The position numbers and the translations under genes were made by a program. The notes beneath the pieces were generated by a model that saw only the letters and a program-made list of their open reading frames with translations, was not told the DNA's origin and made no database searches. DNA of 64,000 bases from Turbatrix aceti (Eukaryota; Nematoda; Chromadorea; Rhabditida; Panagrolaimidae): the NCBI GenBank assembly GCA_963969345.1, contig OZ017766.1, positions 11,532,001 through 11,596,000 on the forward strand, written 5' to 3'. Numbering within the stretch: the stretch's first letter is position 1; the number at the start of each line of letters is the position of its first letter. Below, one piece after another: positions 33,301 through 45,106 of this stretch.

Positions 33301-34689
33301 GCATTTCAAGAATTTATAAAATTTAAATTTAAACAATATTTTTTGTCTGCCGTGAAACAACCAGTTTGTAAGTATTTATGTATTTGAATTTGTGCACTAT
33401 AATTTTTTTTCAAAATTTTATACATGGATTATCGATGAATTTTATACGTAGTCTAGCCACTGCCTGCCACACACGTACTACGTGAATGTCTGATGTGATT
33501 GTTCTCTAGTTATGTGCGAAATAGTCAGTCGCCAACAAAGTTTTCATTGAATGTAAAAAAAAATAATAGATTACACTCTCCCCCCCCCTCTTTCCTGCCG
33601 AGCCGGATCCCACAAACTTGCTTATCGGCAGAGAAGCTGCACAAAAAACGTAGCTAATGGTTTCGATGAACGAACAATGAAAAATTGCACTTTGTTTGTT
33701 GCCTTGCCTGCCTGTCTTGTCTGAACTCAGGTTGTCCTCCTCCTGCATGAAAAACGACCACCACCACCGTCCGTCCACCACAGCGAAGATCAGTGATACC
33801 GAGACAACAGAGTGGGGCGCAAATGAGTGTTGCATCGATCTATTTAGATAGATAGGCTAGCAAAAAGTCAAAAGTAGTCTGTCTGTGTCCCGTTTGTGCT
33901 GCTTGCTGCCTTCCAGGAAGGCCGGCAGCAAGCAGACTTATTTGATATCTTTTTTTTATAACTGGCTCACTGGTCTTTTTTTTTCTCCCCCGGACGACGT
34001 CTAATTAGTCTAATTAATCCCGGGTCATTTTTCCCAATTTTTAGGCAATTTTTTTATCTCTCCCAAAAATAATTCTTCCGAACAAAAAAATATCTATTTA
34101 TCTGTAGACAGTTTTTTTTTCATTGCAAGCTATCGTTCTTTCATTGAACGATTTATGGTACCACTTTTATGCACACCCTTTGCCCTGGCTAACTAACTGG
34201 GTGAGGAATGAACACTTTTTTTATTTTCATATATTTTTTTAGGAGTCCCTCCTCGGTCGAATGATAGTGACTGACTGCATTGTTATGATTTTTGCTGTTT
34301 GTATCTTTTCAGTTAGTGACCGACCACCTAGCTTGTCTTGCTGGCATTCATTATCAGACGTGTCAGACTACAAAGGTCAGAAAGTTTGAGTTTGTTTATG
34401 TCACAATTCAAAAAATTATTTATTTATAACTGAAATAAAAAAAATTAAAGTTATTAAAATAAATAATTAGCACCGATTTCGACCGTGACCATTTTATTGA
34501 ATGCACCTGTTACCCGTTGAATTTTATTGTAATGTCTTGAGTGCGTAGATAAATAAAAATAAAAAAACACAAAAAAGCGGTATTCGTAAATCATAGAGGA
34601 ACAAAAAAGCTAAAAAAAATTGGTTTTCGTAAAACACTAAATATCGAAAATGCGATTTACGAATGTTATCCATCGCACCTGAAAAAACA

Positions 34690-34900
34690 AAATATGTATG
34701 TAATATCCGAAGAATGTATTTCCAAAAAAAACAGCGCCCAAAACGTAATACAATAGCGTCCGAAAATTGTTATGCCGCAAAAACAGCGCCTAAGAAAGTA
34801 ACAAAATAGCGGCAAAAAACGTTACTCGCAAAATACAGCGCCTAAAAAGTAACAAAATAGCGTCAAAAAGTGTTATTCGCAAAAAAAATATGTTATGTTA
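34690..34900 (-). repeat. 52-bp repeat array (array 15)
   Basis: Reverse units with ACGTAATACAATAGCGTCCG, AGTAACAAAATAGCGGC, AGTAACAAAATAGCGTC. Variant order resembles array 12. Confidence 0.75.
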
Positions 34901-36164
34901 CTCCACTTTTTGGTATGCAGCTTCTAAAATATCGTTTTCTCTAACTTTTTTATTGTCTCGCATAGAAAAATTATTTTCGCGTCGAGTCACTGAAAAAATG
35001 CTTTTTTTCGGTTTCGATTGTCAAACGTTGTCCAAAATAGGCCCAAAAAAATAATACAATATTTCCATAAAAATAGCGCTTTTTTAGTATTGTAGATTTT
35101 TATTCAAAAAAATTTTCCAAAAATACATTTTTTTCAAAATCCTTTTTTTTAATCCCATATTTTATTTACGTACCAATTACGATGAATCACACTCCCTTAC
35201 CTTGCGTCATGTTATGGCTTATATTTATATACATACGCCATGTACAAACTTTGCTTTTCACCTCCCTCACCTGTCGCCGTGTTATTCATCCTTCCAGCAA
35301 GCACTACGTCAAGTCATCGTTTCCGATAAATAGAAATAGTATGTACATACGATTCATAGCACTGCACCGTAAACCCAATATTTATTTGCCGAGATATGTA
35401 CGTTCAGCTTTCGATGTTCCGATGATTTTTCCTTTTTTTTCAATCTCTCTCAAGTTTTGTATTTATTACAACTTCCCGGCGGATGATATTCGATTGAGAA
35501 TCCGTAGTATGAGAAAATGTAACGTAACCCCTCCCATCCCCGACTGTTTTTGCATTTCCTGTGGCGTGTTCGACGATTGATAAGACCCAGCATCCATCGC
35601 CTCTTCCGCCCGTTATCCCCAGTTTTTCCACCGTCCCCGTCCAGGCGGCCAAGCGATGGCTGTAGTACTGGCAGTGACACTCGCATGTTGGTCCAGCTAT
35701 ATAGTATCACACGCTTGAAAAACGTGAAGTATGCGTGGTGTTTGGAGTGCGCTGGTGGCCTGACACTTTTTTCCTCTGCCTCCGCGATATTTTACGACCG
35801 ACCGCGTTGCGTTGACTGACCAACGACAAATTTTTTTTGTTTTTGCCTCGTGGATAATTAGACATTAGATAGTTTTTGATCTTTGGTACAATTTTGTTTT
35901 CCGTCAATCGCTGAAAAATGGGATTTGGCGTTAAAAGTGTGCATATTTTTTAACATTTTTTCATGGAAAAAAATATTTAGTTGCACTTTGACCCAAAAAA
36001 AAACAACACAATTTTCAAAATTAAGATCGTTTTTTTAGTACCGTTTTTCTATTTTTGTATGATCCTGCACGGAAATCGGAATTTCGCTTCAAGGAGTAAT
36101 ATTTTTTTTCGCATTCTGAAAACGAAAATTCCTAAAAAATTCACACGTAATAATGGAACAAAAT

Positions 36165-36325
36165 AAGCGTAAAAAAATGTTTAAAAAATAGCATTTGAAA
36201 AAGATTTGAAAAAACGGCACTCAAAAGTAACAAAATAGCTCAAAAAAATGTTACTTCAAAAAAAATGGAGTAACAAAATAGCGCAAAAAAATGTTACTTC
36301 AAAAAATGGAGTAACAAAATATACT
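36165..36325 (-). repeat. 52-bp repeat array (array 16), last on this contig
   Basis: Reverse units with AGTAACAAAATAGCTC and AGTAACAAAATAGCGC. I found no further array of this family to the right of this point. Confidence 0.75.
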
Positions 36326-36527
36326 TTGCAATACCGTATTTTTTATGGTCTCGCACGGAACATAAATTTTCGTGTTAAAAGTTATACCGGGTTTTTATTA
36401 GGTCATCATTATTTTCTTTTCACGGCGTACTGTTTTCGTGTCGAGAATCCACAAACCTCTTTTTTTCTTAATTACGATATTTTATTTCCCTCTCGCTAAT
36501 CATCTCCTACTTTTCAGGTAACCGGGG

Positions 36528-37813
36528 ATGGTAGAAGCCAAGGTATGGACAACTAAGTATGGTTCCGTCATCTACATACCGTATACCTATCGTACCAACT
36601 ACGAAGATCCCTACTGGGATCCGTACTTTGTTCATTTCTTCTTCACCACCTACTGGTCGATAGCCTTCGCCATCGTAGCCATCTACATCGTGACAATCTA
36701 TGGCATCAAGCAGATCATGGCAAAGAGAAAAGCCTTCGAGCTGAGGAAGCCTCTTATCCTGTGGAATACCCTGCTCGCGATCTTTTCAATCCTAGGAACG
36801 GCCCGATTTTCTGAGGAATCACTTTACATAGCTGAAAATGCGACTTTTGTTCAGTCTGTTTGCAACTCATTCGATCCACACGGTCCTGCAGCGTTTTGGG
36901 CAACTGCCTTTACTTTTAGCAAGATTTTTGAACTCGTGGATACGGTATTTTTGCTACTACGCAAGCGTCCGCTGATTTTCCTACACTGGTATCACCACGC
37001 TGTGGTCCTGATTTACTCCTGGCATGGGGGTTAGTTTTTTTGGATACTGTAAAGCTTTTTGCCGTAAAAATAATCAAAAACATAAATTTTAAGCCTTTTT
37101 TGAGATTTTTGGTCCTTTTGCCATAAAAATAATTCAAAATGACATTTTTTTGATCTTTTTACCCTAAAAATAACAATTTTCGGCGTTTTTTGAAACTTTT
37201 GATCCTTTTCCCCCAAAAAAATAAAAAATGATCATTTTTAGCAATTTTTTGACCTTTTACCCCAAAAATAATAGAAAACGTCAATTTTTAGCTTTTTTAA
37301 AATTCTTGATCTTTTTACCCTAAAAATATCGAAAACAACAATTTTTAGTAATTTTTGGAAAATTTGACCATTTTACTAAAAAAAATCGAAAATGACTGTC
37401 ATTACCAATTTTTTTTATCGTTTTACCCCAATAATAATCCAAAATGTCAATTTTTAGCCTCTGAGTTGGTAGCAGCATCGAGATGGTTTATTGGCATGAA
37501 CTACGCAGTCCACTCCCTCATGTACACGTACTACGCGCTGTCATCCGCGGGATTCAAGGTTCCCCGAAGTGTTGCAGCTGTCGTGACCATGCTTCAGACG
37601 GGTCAGATGCTCATTGGGGTCATGATCTCAATCGTAATTGCCATTGTCAAATATGTAGATCCTAGCTATCCTTGCCAACAGTCTGCAAACAACCTAATTC
37701 TATGCTTCATCATTTACGCGTCCTTTGCTGCCCTTTTTATGCGATTCTTCGTTCGAACCTACTTCCCGTCTACAGCTACAACCGTAAAAACAACAACCAA
37801 AAAAGAAGACTAA
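36528..37813 (+). CDS. ELOVL-type very-long-chain fatty acid elongase
   Basis: This is the condensing enzyme of fatty acid elongation, in the ER membrane. Two exons, 36528-37029 and 37458-37813, join in frame to 285 residues, the usual ELO length. The catalytic histidine box is HWYHH, preceded by KIFELVDTVFLLLRKRP and followed by MNYAVHSLMYTYYAL, both standard ELO motifs. Six to seven hydrophobic segments are evident. The C-terminus ends KKED, a KKxx ER-retrieval signal. The overall pattern is nearest to ELOVL3/6-like and nematode ELO-5/6-like enzymes, though chain-length preference cannot be read from sequence alone. A TTTTCAG acceptor 13 bases before the start suggests trans-splicing. It is convergent with RPS3, 144 bases apart. 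Confidence 0.93.
37040..37455 (+). repeat. Quasi-tandem repeat filling the elongase intron
   Basis: A degenerate unit of about 60 bases recurs some seven times: TTTTTGATCTTTTTACCC, then AAAAATAA, then AAAACGTCAATTTTTAGC. The last unit supplies the TTTTTAG acceptor at 37457. Confidence 0.7.
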
Positions 37814-37957
37814 ATAATCATTTTGGGATACGATCTCGTAAAAAAAATTATTATTTTTCATGTTGCTTGTGAAATAAAAAAGTAGCGATTAATAACTCAT
37901 TTACCAGAGAAAATTATCACAAACAACAACAAAAAAAGACTTACTCAAAAGACAGAT

Positions 37958-38736
37958 TTAAATCTGAAGATGAGCAGGAGGCTGGGTCTCGACGACTTTG
38001 TGCTCCGAGTGGGGACCAAGAATGGGCAACTCTTCGGCGGGTTCCTTGATGGTGACTTGATCGGGCAGCTTAGTCTTGGGTCCCTGAATGCCCTTCGGAT
38101 CGTGGGGAAGCATGATCTTGACCTTGACACCCAGAACGCCCTGACGCATCTTGACGTGACGGACGGCTTCCTCGATGTAGGCTTCGGCCGGGTGACCAGA
38201 GTGAATCATGACGCCGTCGCTGAACTTCATAGCCTTGGCACGCTGGCCACGAAGCTTGCCGGAGACAATGAGCTCACAGCCCTGGGCGCCGGATTCCATG
38301 ATGAAGCGGAGAATACCGTAGCACGCACGACGAACAGCGAGGCCACCGACCATCTTGTAGCGAAGAGATTCGCACTGCGCAACGGCGCAGAGACCGCGGC
38401 TGTTGACCTTCTCAGCGAACAGCTGGAAAAAAAAGGCAAAAAGCACGTAAAACGCGCGTCCAAGCAAAACAAAAAACCAACCTCAATGTTCTTTCCGAAT
38501 CCATTGAAACGCTTCTGAACGAGAGACGAGAGTTCACGGATGCGACGACCCTTCTCACCGAGAACGCTCTGCGTGCGGGTAGCCAGAATGATGACTTCGA
38601 TGCGATTGCTTGCCGAGCGAACGTCGATGCCAGCGTAGCCGTCTTCGGCGAGTTCGTGCATCAGAAAGTTGTTGAGCTCAGCCTTGAAGAGTCCATTGCG
38701 GATGGTCTTCTTCTTGATCGAAATATGCTGCGTCAT
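37958..38736 (-). CDS. RPS3: 40S ribosomal protein S3 (uS3)
   Basis: A component of the small ribosomal subunit at the mRNA entry site. Two exons, 38736-38482 and 38422-37958, join in frame to 239 residues (human 243). The KH domain ([20 protein letters not shown]) is near residues 50-75. The C-terminal domain carries [40 protein letters not shown] and [14 protein letters not shown], all nearly invariant in eukaryotes. GC-rich, highly biased codons stand out against the AT-rich surroundings, as expected for a highly expressed gene. A TTTGCAG acceptor lies 12 bases before the start. It is divergent from the CSL gene, with about 300 bases between start codons. Confidence 0.97.
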
Positions 38737-39034
38737 CGTGACACGATCCTGCAAATGAACAAAACTCGCACGTTTCAAAGCAGTATTCACGAAAAACGGC
38801 AAAAAAATAAGCGAAAAAACACCCGAAAACGTTGAAAACGAAGAAAAAATGACAAAAACGCAAAAAAAGAACGCAAAATGAAGCAGACAAGAGCGAAACC
38901 ACTTCTACCGTAGTCTCAATTTTTCGTTCCGAGAGTACCCAACGGCGCGTGTTTGATAATTTCTTCGTTCTTCTTTTGCAATGCGATTTTATTTCGTCTT
39001 ATTTGCCTTCCATTACGCACGACGTGCTTCTGCC
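38737..39034. promoter_or_regulatory. Divergent RPS3 / CSL upstream region
   Basis: About 300 bases separate the two start codons. It includes the RPS3 leader acceptor near 38749 (minus strand). The CSL start could also be the in-frame ATG at 38981. No TATA or other element stands out clearly. Confidence 0.45.
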
Positions 39035-42000
39035 ATGACTGAATCTCCGACATCTACGTCCAATGACTCGGAAGACTCTGTTGGCCCCAGGCTTTTTGTT
39101 CCACTGGATAAGTTGATTTATTACGTTCAAAATCGTCTCCAAGTGGAACTTGTCATTAGGTATATGTTTCCAAAAATTGTTCAGCGATCCTACGGCAAGG
39201 AAAAGAGGTTGGTTTTGATTGCTTTAAAAAAAAGAATTTTAGGCTTGTTTTTTTGATGTTTTGCAGATTTTTTTGTCCACCTGCACAGTTTTTACTGGTT
39301 GGCGAACAGTGGAATGCGAATCTTGAAGAACACACCGTTCGAATCCAATCCCAGATGGCTACTTATGCACTGACGAATCCAAATGAAAGGATTCAGATAC
39401 TGGAGCCGTTACAGAGAATATATCACTTTGGAATCAACGATAACAATCCACCACAGGCGGTTGGGGCTTTTGATGTGAGTATCGTTACTTTTTTTTTGGT
39501 TATGATGATGAATTTACGGTAGGAGTTTGAAATATCGTTACTTTTCGGGGAATACGTGGTTTACGATAAAATACGGGAGGAATGCGTAAAATACGTGTTT
39601 TCTTGTACTTTGCATGCCTAAAATTTACGTTTACGTGTTATTTTTGCTTTTTGAAATGTTTTCATGACCTTTTTTTGTTTTTCAAGGTTTTTACGACATT
39701 TGAAGGATGTTGTTTTATTTNNNNNNNNNNNNNNNNNNNNNNNNNNNNNNNNNNNNNNNNNNNNNNNNNNNNNNNNNNNNNNNNNNNNNNNNNNNNNNNN
39801 NNNNNNNNNNNNNNNNNNNNNNNNNNNNNNNNNNNNNNNNNNNNNNNNNNNNNNNNNNNNNNNNNNNNNNNNNNNNNNNNNNNNNNNNNNNNNNNNNNNN
39901 NNNNNNNNNNNNNNNNNNNNACATTTGAAGGATGTCGTTTTATTTGTACCGTAATCATTTATGTTTTATGCGAGTATCGTTATTTTGGTTATGATTTTAC
40001 GGTAGTTACGGTAGTTTGAAGTATCATTATTTCTGGTGTTTACGATAGCGATTTTTTTTTACTTTTGAAGCCTAAAATTCACTGTTTTTTGCTTTTTTGA
40101 AAGCTTTTTCTGGGTTTTTATGATGCTTTTTGGTTCAGAATTCATGTTTGAATTCGTTTTTTTGTTCTCGAACGAACGCGAACATTTTTGTCAACATTTT
40201 TGCCCAAACTGGGCATAAAAACGTAAACTTTTTGGTATTATGCGTTTTCACGTTTTTGGCGACAGTTTTCCTACAATTTTTAGTGCCGAAGGCAATTGAC
40301 ACTATTTGTCATTTTTGGAAAAATAATATAAATTTTGGCACCATTAAACTGATTTTACCTGATTTGTTTGTAAAATTTATATTTGTTCGCGAACTAACAC
40401 GAACGAAAAAAATTTTAATGTGTTCGCGAGCGAACTCGAATGAACACGAACGTTCGCTCATCCCTAATCGTTACTTTTCAAAATTGGATTACGGTACCTT
40501 GGTTTTTGCTACTTTTTTTGGCCTAAATTTTACGGTTTTGCGCTTTTTTGATAGTTTTTATGACGCAACAATTTACGATATTTTACTTTTTTTGCTGTTC
40601 ATGAGTTTTTTCGACGCTTTTTACGCTCATTTTCTTTTCAGAAAGTATGCACGGGCAAATCACTGTACATAAACAACTCGGATACCCGTAAATATTTTAA
40701 CATCAACGTGGATCTCATGCTGAAAAGTGGAAGCGCACTCATCATTCAATTTTCGCGTTTTTTGTCCACCGAGATCAAGGTAGTGAGCAAGCCGCCCAAG
40801 AAGCAGTCACTCAGGTCCAACGAGGCAACCTTTGTCTGTCTCAAGTCTGGCATGAAGATTTCCGTCTACAATCGATCCCGTGCCCAACCGGCTGCCACGC
40901 GGTACCTTCACGTCGATAATGAAGCCGTTCGGGTGTCCCACGAAACTTGGAGTTGCTTCATGATTTATGCCTGTGGGTTTTTAATTTTTTTTTTGTTTTT
41001 GGTTTTGGTTTTGGTTGTTTTTAAAGGCAAGTGTCAGAGTTCATTTTGGAATTTCTTTACGAAACTTTGCCAAAAGTTTGATTTTATTATGAAAAGTTTA
41101 TACTGAAAAATTCAGTTGCACCGCTCATGATCTGACAAAGTTACGGTAGTCGGAAATCACGTTTTTGCCATTTTTGACGATTTTTGGCACGTTCGAGCTA
41201 ACGAACTACGGCATTTTCAAAATCAGGGTGTACATCAATCGACGTAGTATTGCATGAAGAATCAGAAAAAAATATAAAAATTTAGGTTTGCCACCTTAAA
41301 AAATGCCGAAATATGCATTCGAAAAGAGGGCACAATGCAAACATTGGTTTCGGCATTTTTCAAGGTAACAACCCTACATTCTTATATTTTTAACTGATTC
41401 TCCATAAAAAAATAAGTCGATTGATATACCCCTTGGTTCTGAAAATGCCGTAGTTCGTTAGCTAGAACGTGCCAAAAATCGTCAAAAATGGCAAAAACGT
41501 GATTTCCGACTACCGTAACTTTGTCAGATCATGAGCGGTGCAACTGAATTTTTCAGTATAAATTTTTCATAGTAAAAGCGAACATTTGGTAAAGTTTCGT
41601 GAAGAAATTCCAAAATGAACTCTGACACGGTCAGATTTTTTTTCAGTAGATCCGAATGACCTGGATCAACAGGAGCAATTTGACGTCTTAGAAGGCTACA
41701 TTTACTACGGATCTGTCGTGAGAATCGTCGAGCAGACAACCGGACTCATTCTTCCAAACATGTTTGTCCGACGCATCGACACCGAAGGCATCCACGTAAC
41801 TTCTGGGGTCACGGATGAACCCGTAGCTCAACTCCAGCGAATTGCCTTTGAATTCTGCGACGACCCGGGACACTACCTGGCTTTTCAGGGGGATCGGACA
41901 ATTCAGAGGGAGGTTAATCAAGTTCATCCGGGTCTCTTCGATGTACACGATACTGTTTGCTGGACGGTTGCCAATACGGAAATTTTGGAATACCACTACT

Positions 42001-42935
42001 TTGAGGCTCGGGGCCCAATCATCGGGTCCATGGATCCCATGCCGCGGGTCACGTCTGCAAATCTCGAAGCGAGCAGTGAACAAAATGCCATCGTCGAGCT
42101 CATCGGAGAAAACTTTACTTCTGACTGCCAGGTCGTTTTTGGATTTTGTCCTACTTCTACCGAATCTTTGTAAGTTTTTTTTGCACCCAAATAAAAAAAT
42201 TTTCAAATCTTTTTTATTTTTATCCGGAAAAAAATGTTTTTCATACAAAAAATTTTTTTTCACTAAAAAAAGTTTTTATTTTTGTATTTTTATGTATTTC
42301 TACTCAAAAAAATGTATTAAAAAAATTTATTTCCATCCCAAAAAATTGTTTGTTTTTTTTGTTTTCAATAAAAAAACTTTTTTTGGAAATAAAAATTTAA
42401 AAAAATGTTTTTCAAAAATTAATTTATTTTCAATCAAAAAAATGTTTTTCAAATATATTTTTATTTCCACCAAAAAAATTACAAAAAAAATGGTTTATTT
42501 CCACCCAAAAAATGGTTTTTTAAAAAAAACCGTTTTATTTTCACAAAAAAATTATTTTTCAATTTTTTTAATTCCAATTCAAAAAAAATCTCAATTTTTT
42601 TTTCAAAAAAAATTTCAAATTTTTTTTATTTTCTTCAAAAAAAATTGCCAAAAATTTTGTTCGAAACATTTGTTTCTGCAACTCCAATAAATTCCAGGTG
42701 CTCAAAAAGCATGCGAGTCAAAGTTCCATGCATCAGGGACATCTTCTCGATGCCGTACGCGATGCGACTCTTCGCCATGCGTGGCAACGTCCTCGACGTC
42801 CCCATCTTCATTGTTCGCAAGGATGGCGCAGTCTTCAACATCTTCACGACTTTCGCATACGCTGCACAAACTGCCGGGGGTCTGGGTACGATCACCGTGA
42901 GTGATCCGTGGGGTAACGTCAAAGAAGTCAAATAA
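39035..42935 (+). CDS. RBPJ (lag-1-like): CSL family transcription factor (RBPJ / Suppressor of Hairless / LAG-1), divergent
   Basis: The DNA-binding effector of Notch signalling. Exons 39035-39207, 39267-39474, 40642-40972, 41647-42169 and 42698-42935 join in frame to 490 residues. The N-terminal Rel-like domain has the hallmark VQRSYGKEKRFFCPP; then CTGKSLYINNSDTRKYF; then the beta-trefoil region with KVVSKPPKKQSLRSNEATF and NRSRAQPAATRYLHVD. The C-terminal Ig-like (TIG) domain has EARGPIIGSMDPMPRV and ELIGENFTSDCQVVFG. Outside these motifs it differs a lot from insect and vertebrate CSL, and the C-terminal tail is short. An in-frame ATG at 38981 would add 18 residues. Intron 2 includes an N gap; intron 3 is mostly one foldback element. 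Confidence 0.92.
39721..39920. other. Assembly gap (200 N) in CSL intron 2
   Basis: Exactly 200 N, so the size may be a placeholder. The same motif flanks both sides: ACATTTGAAGGATGT(T/C)GTTTT ends at the left edge and starts at the right edge. This suggests a tandem repeat that failed to assemble. Confidence 0.95.
40150..40475. mobile_element. Degenerate GTTCG-palindrome element in CSL intron 2
   Basis: Blocks of GTTCTCGAACGAACGCGAAC near 40167 and GTTCGCGAAC/CGTTCGCTCATCCCTAA near 40383-40470 resemble the core and end of the 110-bp MITE at 15.9 kb. A clear left end and target duplication were not found. Confidence 0.5.
41030..41627. mobile_element. 600-bp foldback element in CSL intron 3
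   Basis: The left arm starts GTGTCAGAGTTCATTTTGG and the right arm ends with its complement CCAAAATGAACTCTGACAC. The arms stay nearly complementary through TTGCACCGCTCATGATCTGA / complement and the ACGAACTACGGCATTTTC / complement, for about 250 bases each, around a centre near 41310. There are no coding regions. Flanking bases give no convincing target-site duplication. Confidence 0.85.
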
Positions 42936-45106
42936 TCTCAATTCAATTTTTTTTCTTTCCGATAGTTATTCGAATAGTGTACAGGTATAATGTATAGTGG
43001 TTATAAATTTTTATTAAATATTTGGTTAAAATTTTTAATTTGCGCGCTGCGCTGTTTTTTGTCGGCGCTATTTTTTTCAGCGCCGCGCGTTTTTTTTCAG
43101 TCACTTTTTCCCGATGTTTACGATTTTTTGTTCGTTACTTTCTCCCCTAATCTATAATATTTGCCCGTGATGTGCTAACTCTTCCAAGTACAAGGTTTAA
43201 ATTTTTATCAGAAGCCCAGCACGTGGAGTGTTTGAAAGAAAAAAAGTGTGATTAACCATGATGAAGTGGAAAAAGAAGAAGAAGAACGAAGGGATGGGAA
43301 AAAAGTAGAAGAATGTGATCTTCGCTGTCCCAGTCAAAAATTGTCGTCCCACCTGGTGGCTAAAATACACCGCGTCTTGTTGTAAATATAACACTTCTTC
43401 AACATTAAAATGGCTCAAAAAAAGAATTTTAAAGAAATCGTAGCTGCAAAATATGAAATTTCTTCGTCGGCTAATTGGGCTGTGGAACTACAAAAACATG
43501 ACAGGTGAGTTTTTGGAAAGGTATTTTTTATGCAATTTGCACGGAACAAAAAAAAGGTAAAAATACGGAAGTTGGGATTATTTACGAACTGATTCACGGA
43601 CTGATTATGATAAGTGTTTTTCGACAGACAGGGTAGGGTGCATCAAATGAGTGACACTGATGGCTGTGAATAAACTCTGCATAGTTGATCAAAAAATATA
43701 AAAGTCAGGTCAGCATGGTACAAGGTTTCATTTTTTTCACGGTATCAAAAGCTAAACAGTTGTTTTTCGTGACTCCGCTGACCAATTTATGGGTTGTGTT
43801 AAACGATCGACAACTGTTTAGCTTTTGTTACTCTTGAAAATGGCTTTGCATCATGTTGGTTTCTTTTTTGATCAACTGTGTAGCGTTTATTTAGTATAGT
43901 GTCACGCATTTGATAAAACCTAACCTTGTCTGTCGAAAATTAGTTATCGTAATTAGTCTGTGAATTACAGTAGTTTTTTCGCCGCTACATGTGTCAAATG
44001 CGTGCGATCCAATTCAAATTTAAAAAAAGGATGTAACACTGTTAAAATAAGTCACCTAATGTTCATGGGCATTGGTTACTGTAACGAGCGGTGACAATTT
44101 TCCTCAATAGTCATTATTCGGTTATCAATTGAGTTTTAATTTTTTATAACATGGTAAAACGCTCTGTTATGCTTCTTAATTATTATTTTGTTTTTATGAA
44201 GTGTTTAGAAGAAAAATTTTTCAGAGATCGCTCATGAACAGCGTTTGGGAGCCCTCGAAAGGGGCCGCCAACAAAGGGTACTGCGCGCATGCACGCGGAT
44301 CTGTTTATCGTCGCAAATTTGCACTGCAATTGATCAGTAAATAGCTACAAAAATAGTTTAATAATATAATAAGATAAGGCAGATTGCGAAAGAAATTAAT
44401 CTTCAAAGGTCGTCGGTCATGTCATCGATGATATACCCTAACATCATTTGTCTTGCGCAAAACCTGAGAGGGGGCGGGTGGATAAAATACGTTTGAAAAG
44501 ACTGCGCAATCTAATCAAGCTATATATTGCTATAGACTACCAATATTTTATTGTGAATTTCGTGAGTTACATAAATTTTTATATCAAATTATCGATTTAT
44601 GTATTGATAGAAGTTCAATTTTTTGATGGCATGATTAAATCTGCCGTAGCCGATTACCCAAGAACCATATTTATGTCCGAAATACATCTTCTCTGTGGCG
44701 GGGACGGGGGGGGGGACTTCGAACAAAGGGTTTTCATCTCAAAGGATGCGACACTCTGCGACACTATAATGCGAGCGATTCACCGTGCCCCACCGGGCGG
44801 CATTCACACTTGCCGCAGTCGCTCAGACCTTATCGCTGGGAATCTGTCTCTGCGGCGTCCGCGCGGAGATAAAGACTCGAACATTTGAATACGACACTGA
44901 CCCCATTGCTGTATTTATTGTCCCCTCCCCTTTTGTGTTCAATATGCGGCACGCAGCGCCATCCTTCGCTTAGTTGAAACTTGTTGGGATTGTATATTGG
45001 TGTTGTCTCTTAGTCCTTGGTCAAGGCGAGGTTCGCGAGCAACGAATAAACTACAACAGATTAAATTCATCTTCAAAAAACTTATTTATTTTACACCGTT
45101 TTCAGC
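42936..45106. other. Intergenic region between CSL and the amino acid transporter
   Basis: It contains the CSL 3' UTR, a GC-rich palindromic patch at about 43037-43092 (GCGCGCTGCGCTG ... CAGCGCCGCGCG), and a foldback element at 43617-43940. A possible short first exon lies at 43410-43503: ATGGCTCAAAAAAAG, 31 codons, then a GTGAGT donor. I could not find a coding continuation for it. A GC-richer stretch at 44690-44960 shows no recognisable protein. A TTTTCAG acceptor ends at 45105 directly before the transporter start. Confidence 0.5.
43617..43940. mobile_element. 325-bp foldback element
   Basis: The ends TTTTCGACAGACAGGG and (complement) TTTTCGACAGACAAGG match. Inward, GTGCATCAAATGAGTGACAC pairs with the complement of GTGTCACGCATTTGATAAAA, and AAAAGCTAAACAGTTGT with its complement near 43807. 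No open frame and no clear target duplication. Confidence 0.78.

Larger units (their letters stand above)
31041..36527. other. Gene-poor 5.5-kb region
   Basis: A 3' UTR of the Q/P-rich gene probably extends here. A donor (GTGGGT) follows its stop, a TTTTTCAG acceptor ends at about 31643, and AATAAA occurs at 32276-32281. The rest has no coding stretch I can support. It contains four 52-bp repeat arrays (31225-31510, 33065-33300, 34690-34900, 36165-36325), a poly-C tract near 33585, and a short perfect hairpin at 33899-33935. A TTTTCAG acceptor near 36518 precedes the elongase start. Confidence 0.55.

Noticed and set aside
33899..33935. Short strong hairpin CTGCTTGCTGCC ... GGCAGCAAGCAG, as a microRNA candidate
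   Set aside because: The stem is too short and the loop too small for a pre-miRNA, and there is no paired-arm conservation to judge.
39582..40019. Open frames running through the N blocks
   Set aside because: They are artefacts of unknown bases in the assembly gaps (also at 57072-57271).
43410..43503. Possible first exon ATGGCTCAAAAAAAG ... GACAG followed by GTGAGT
   Set aside because: Not called as a gene: no downstream acceptor continues the frame; the only obvious one (near 44223) hits a stop within four codons.
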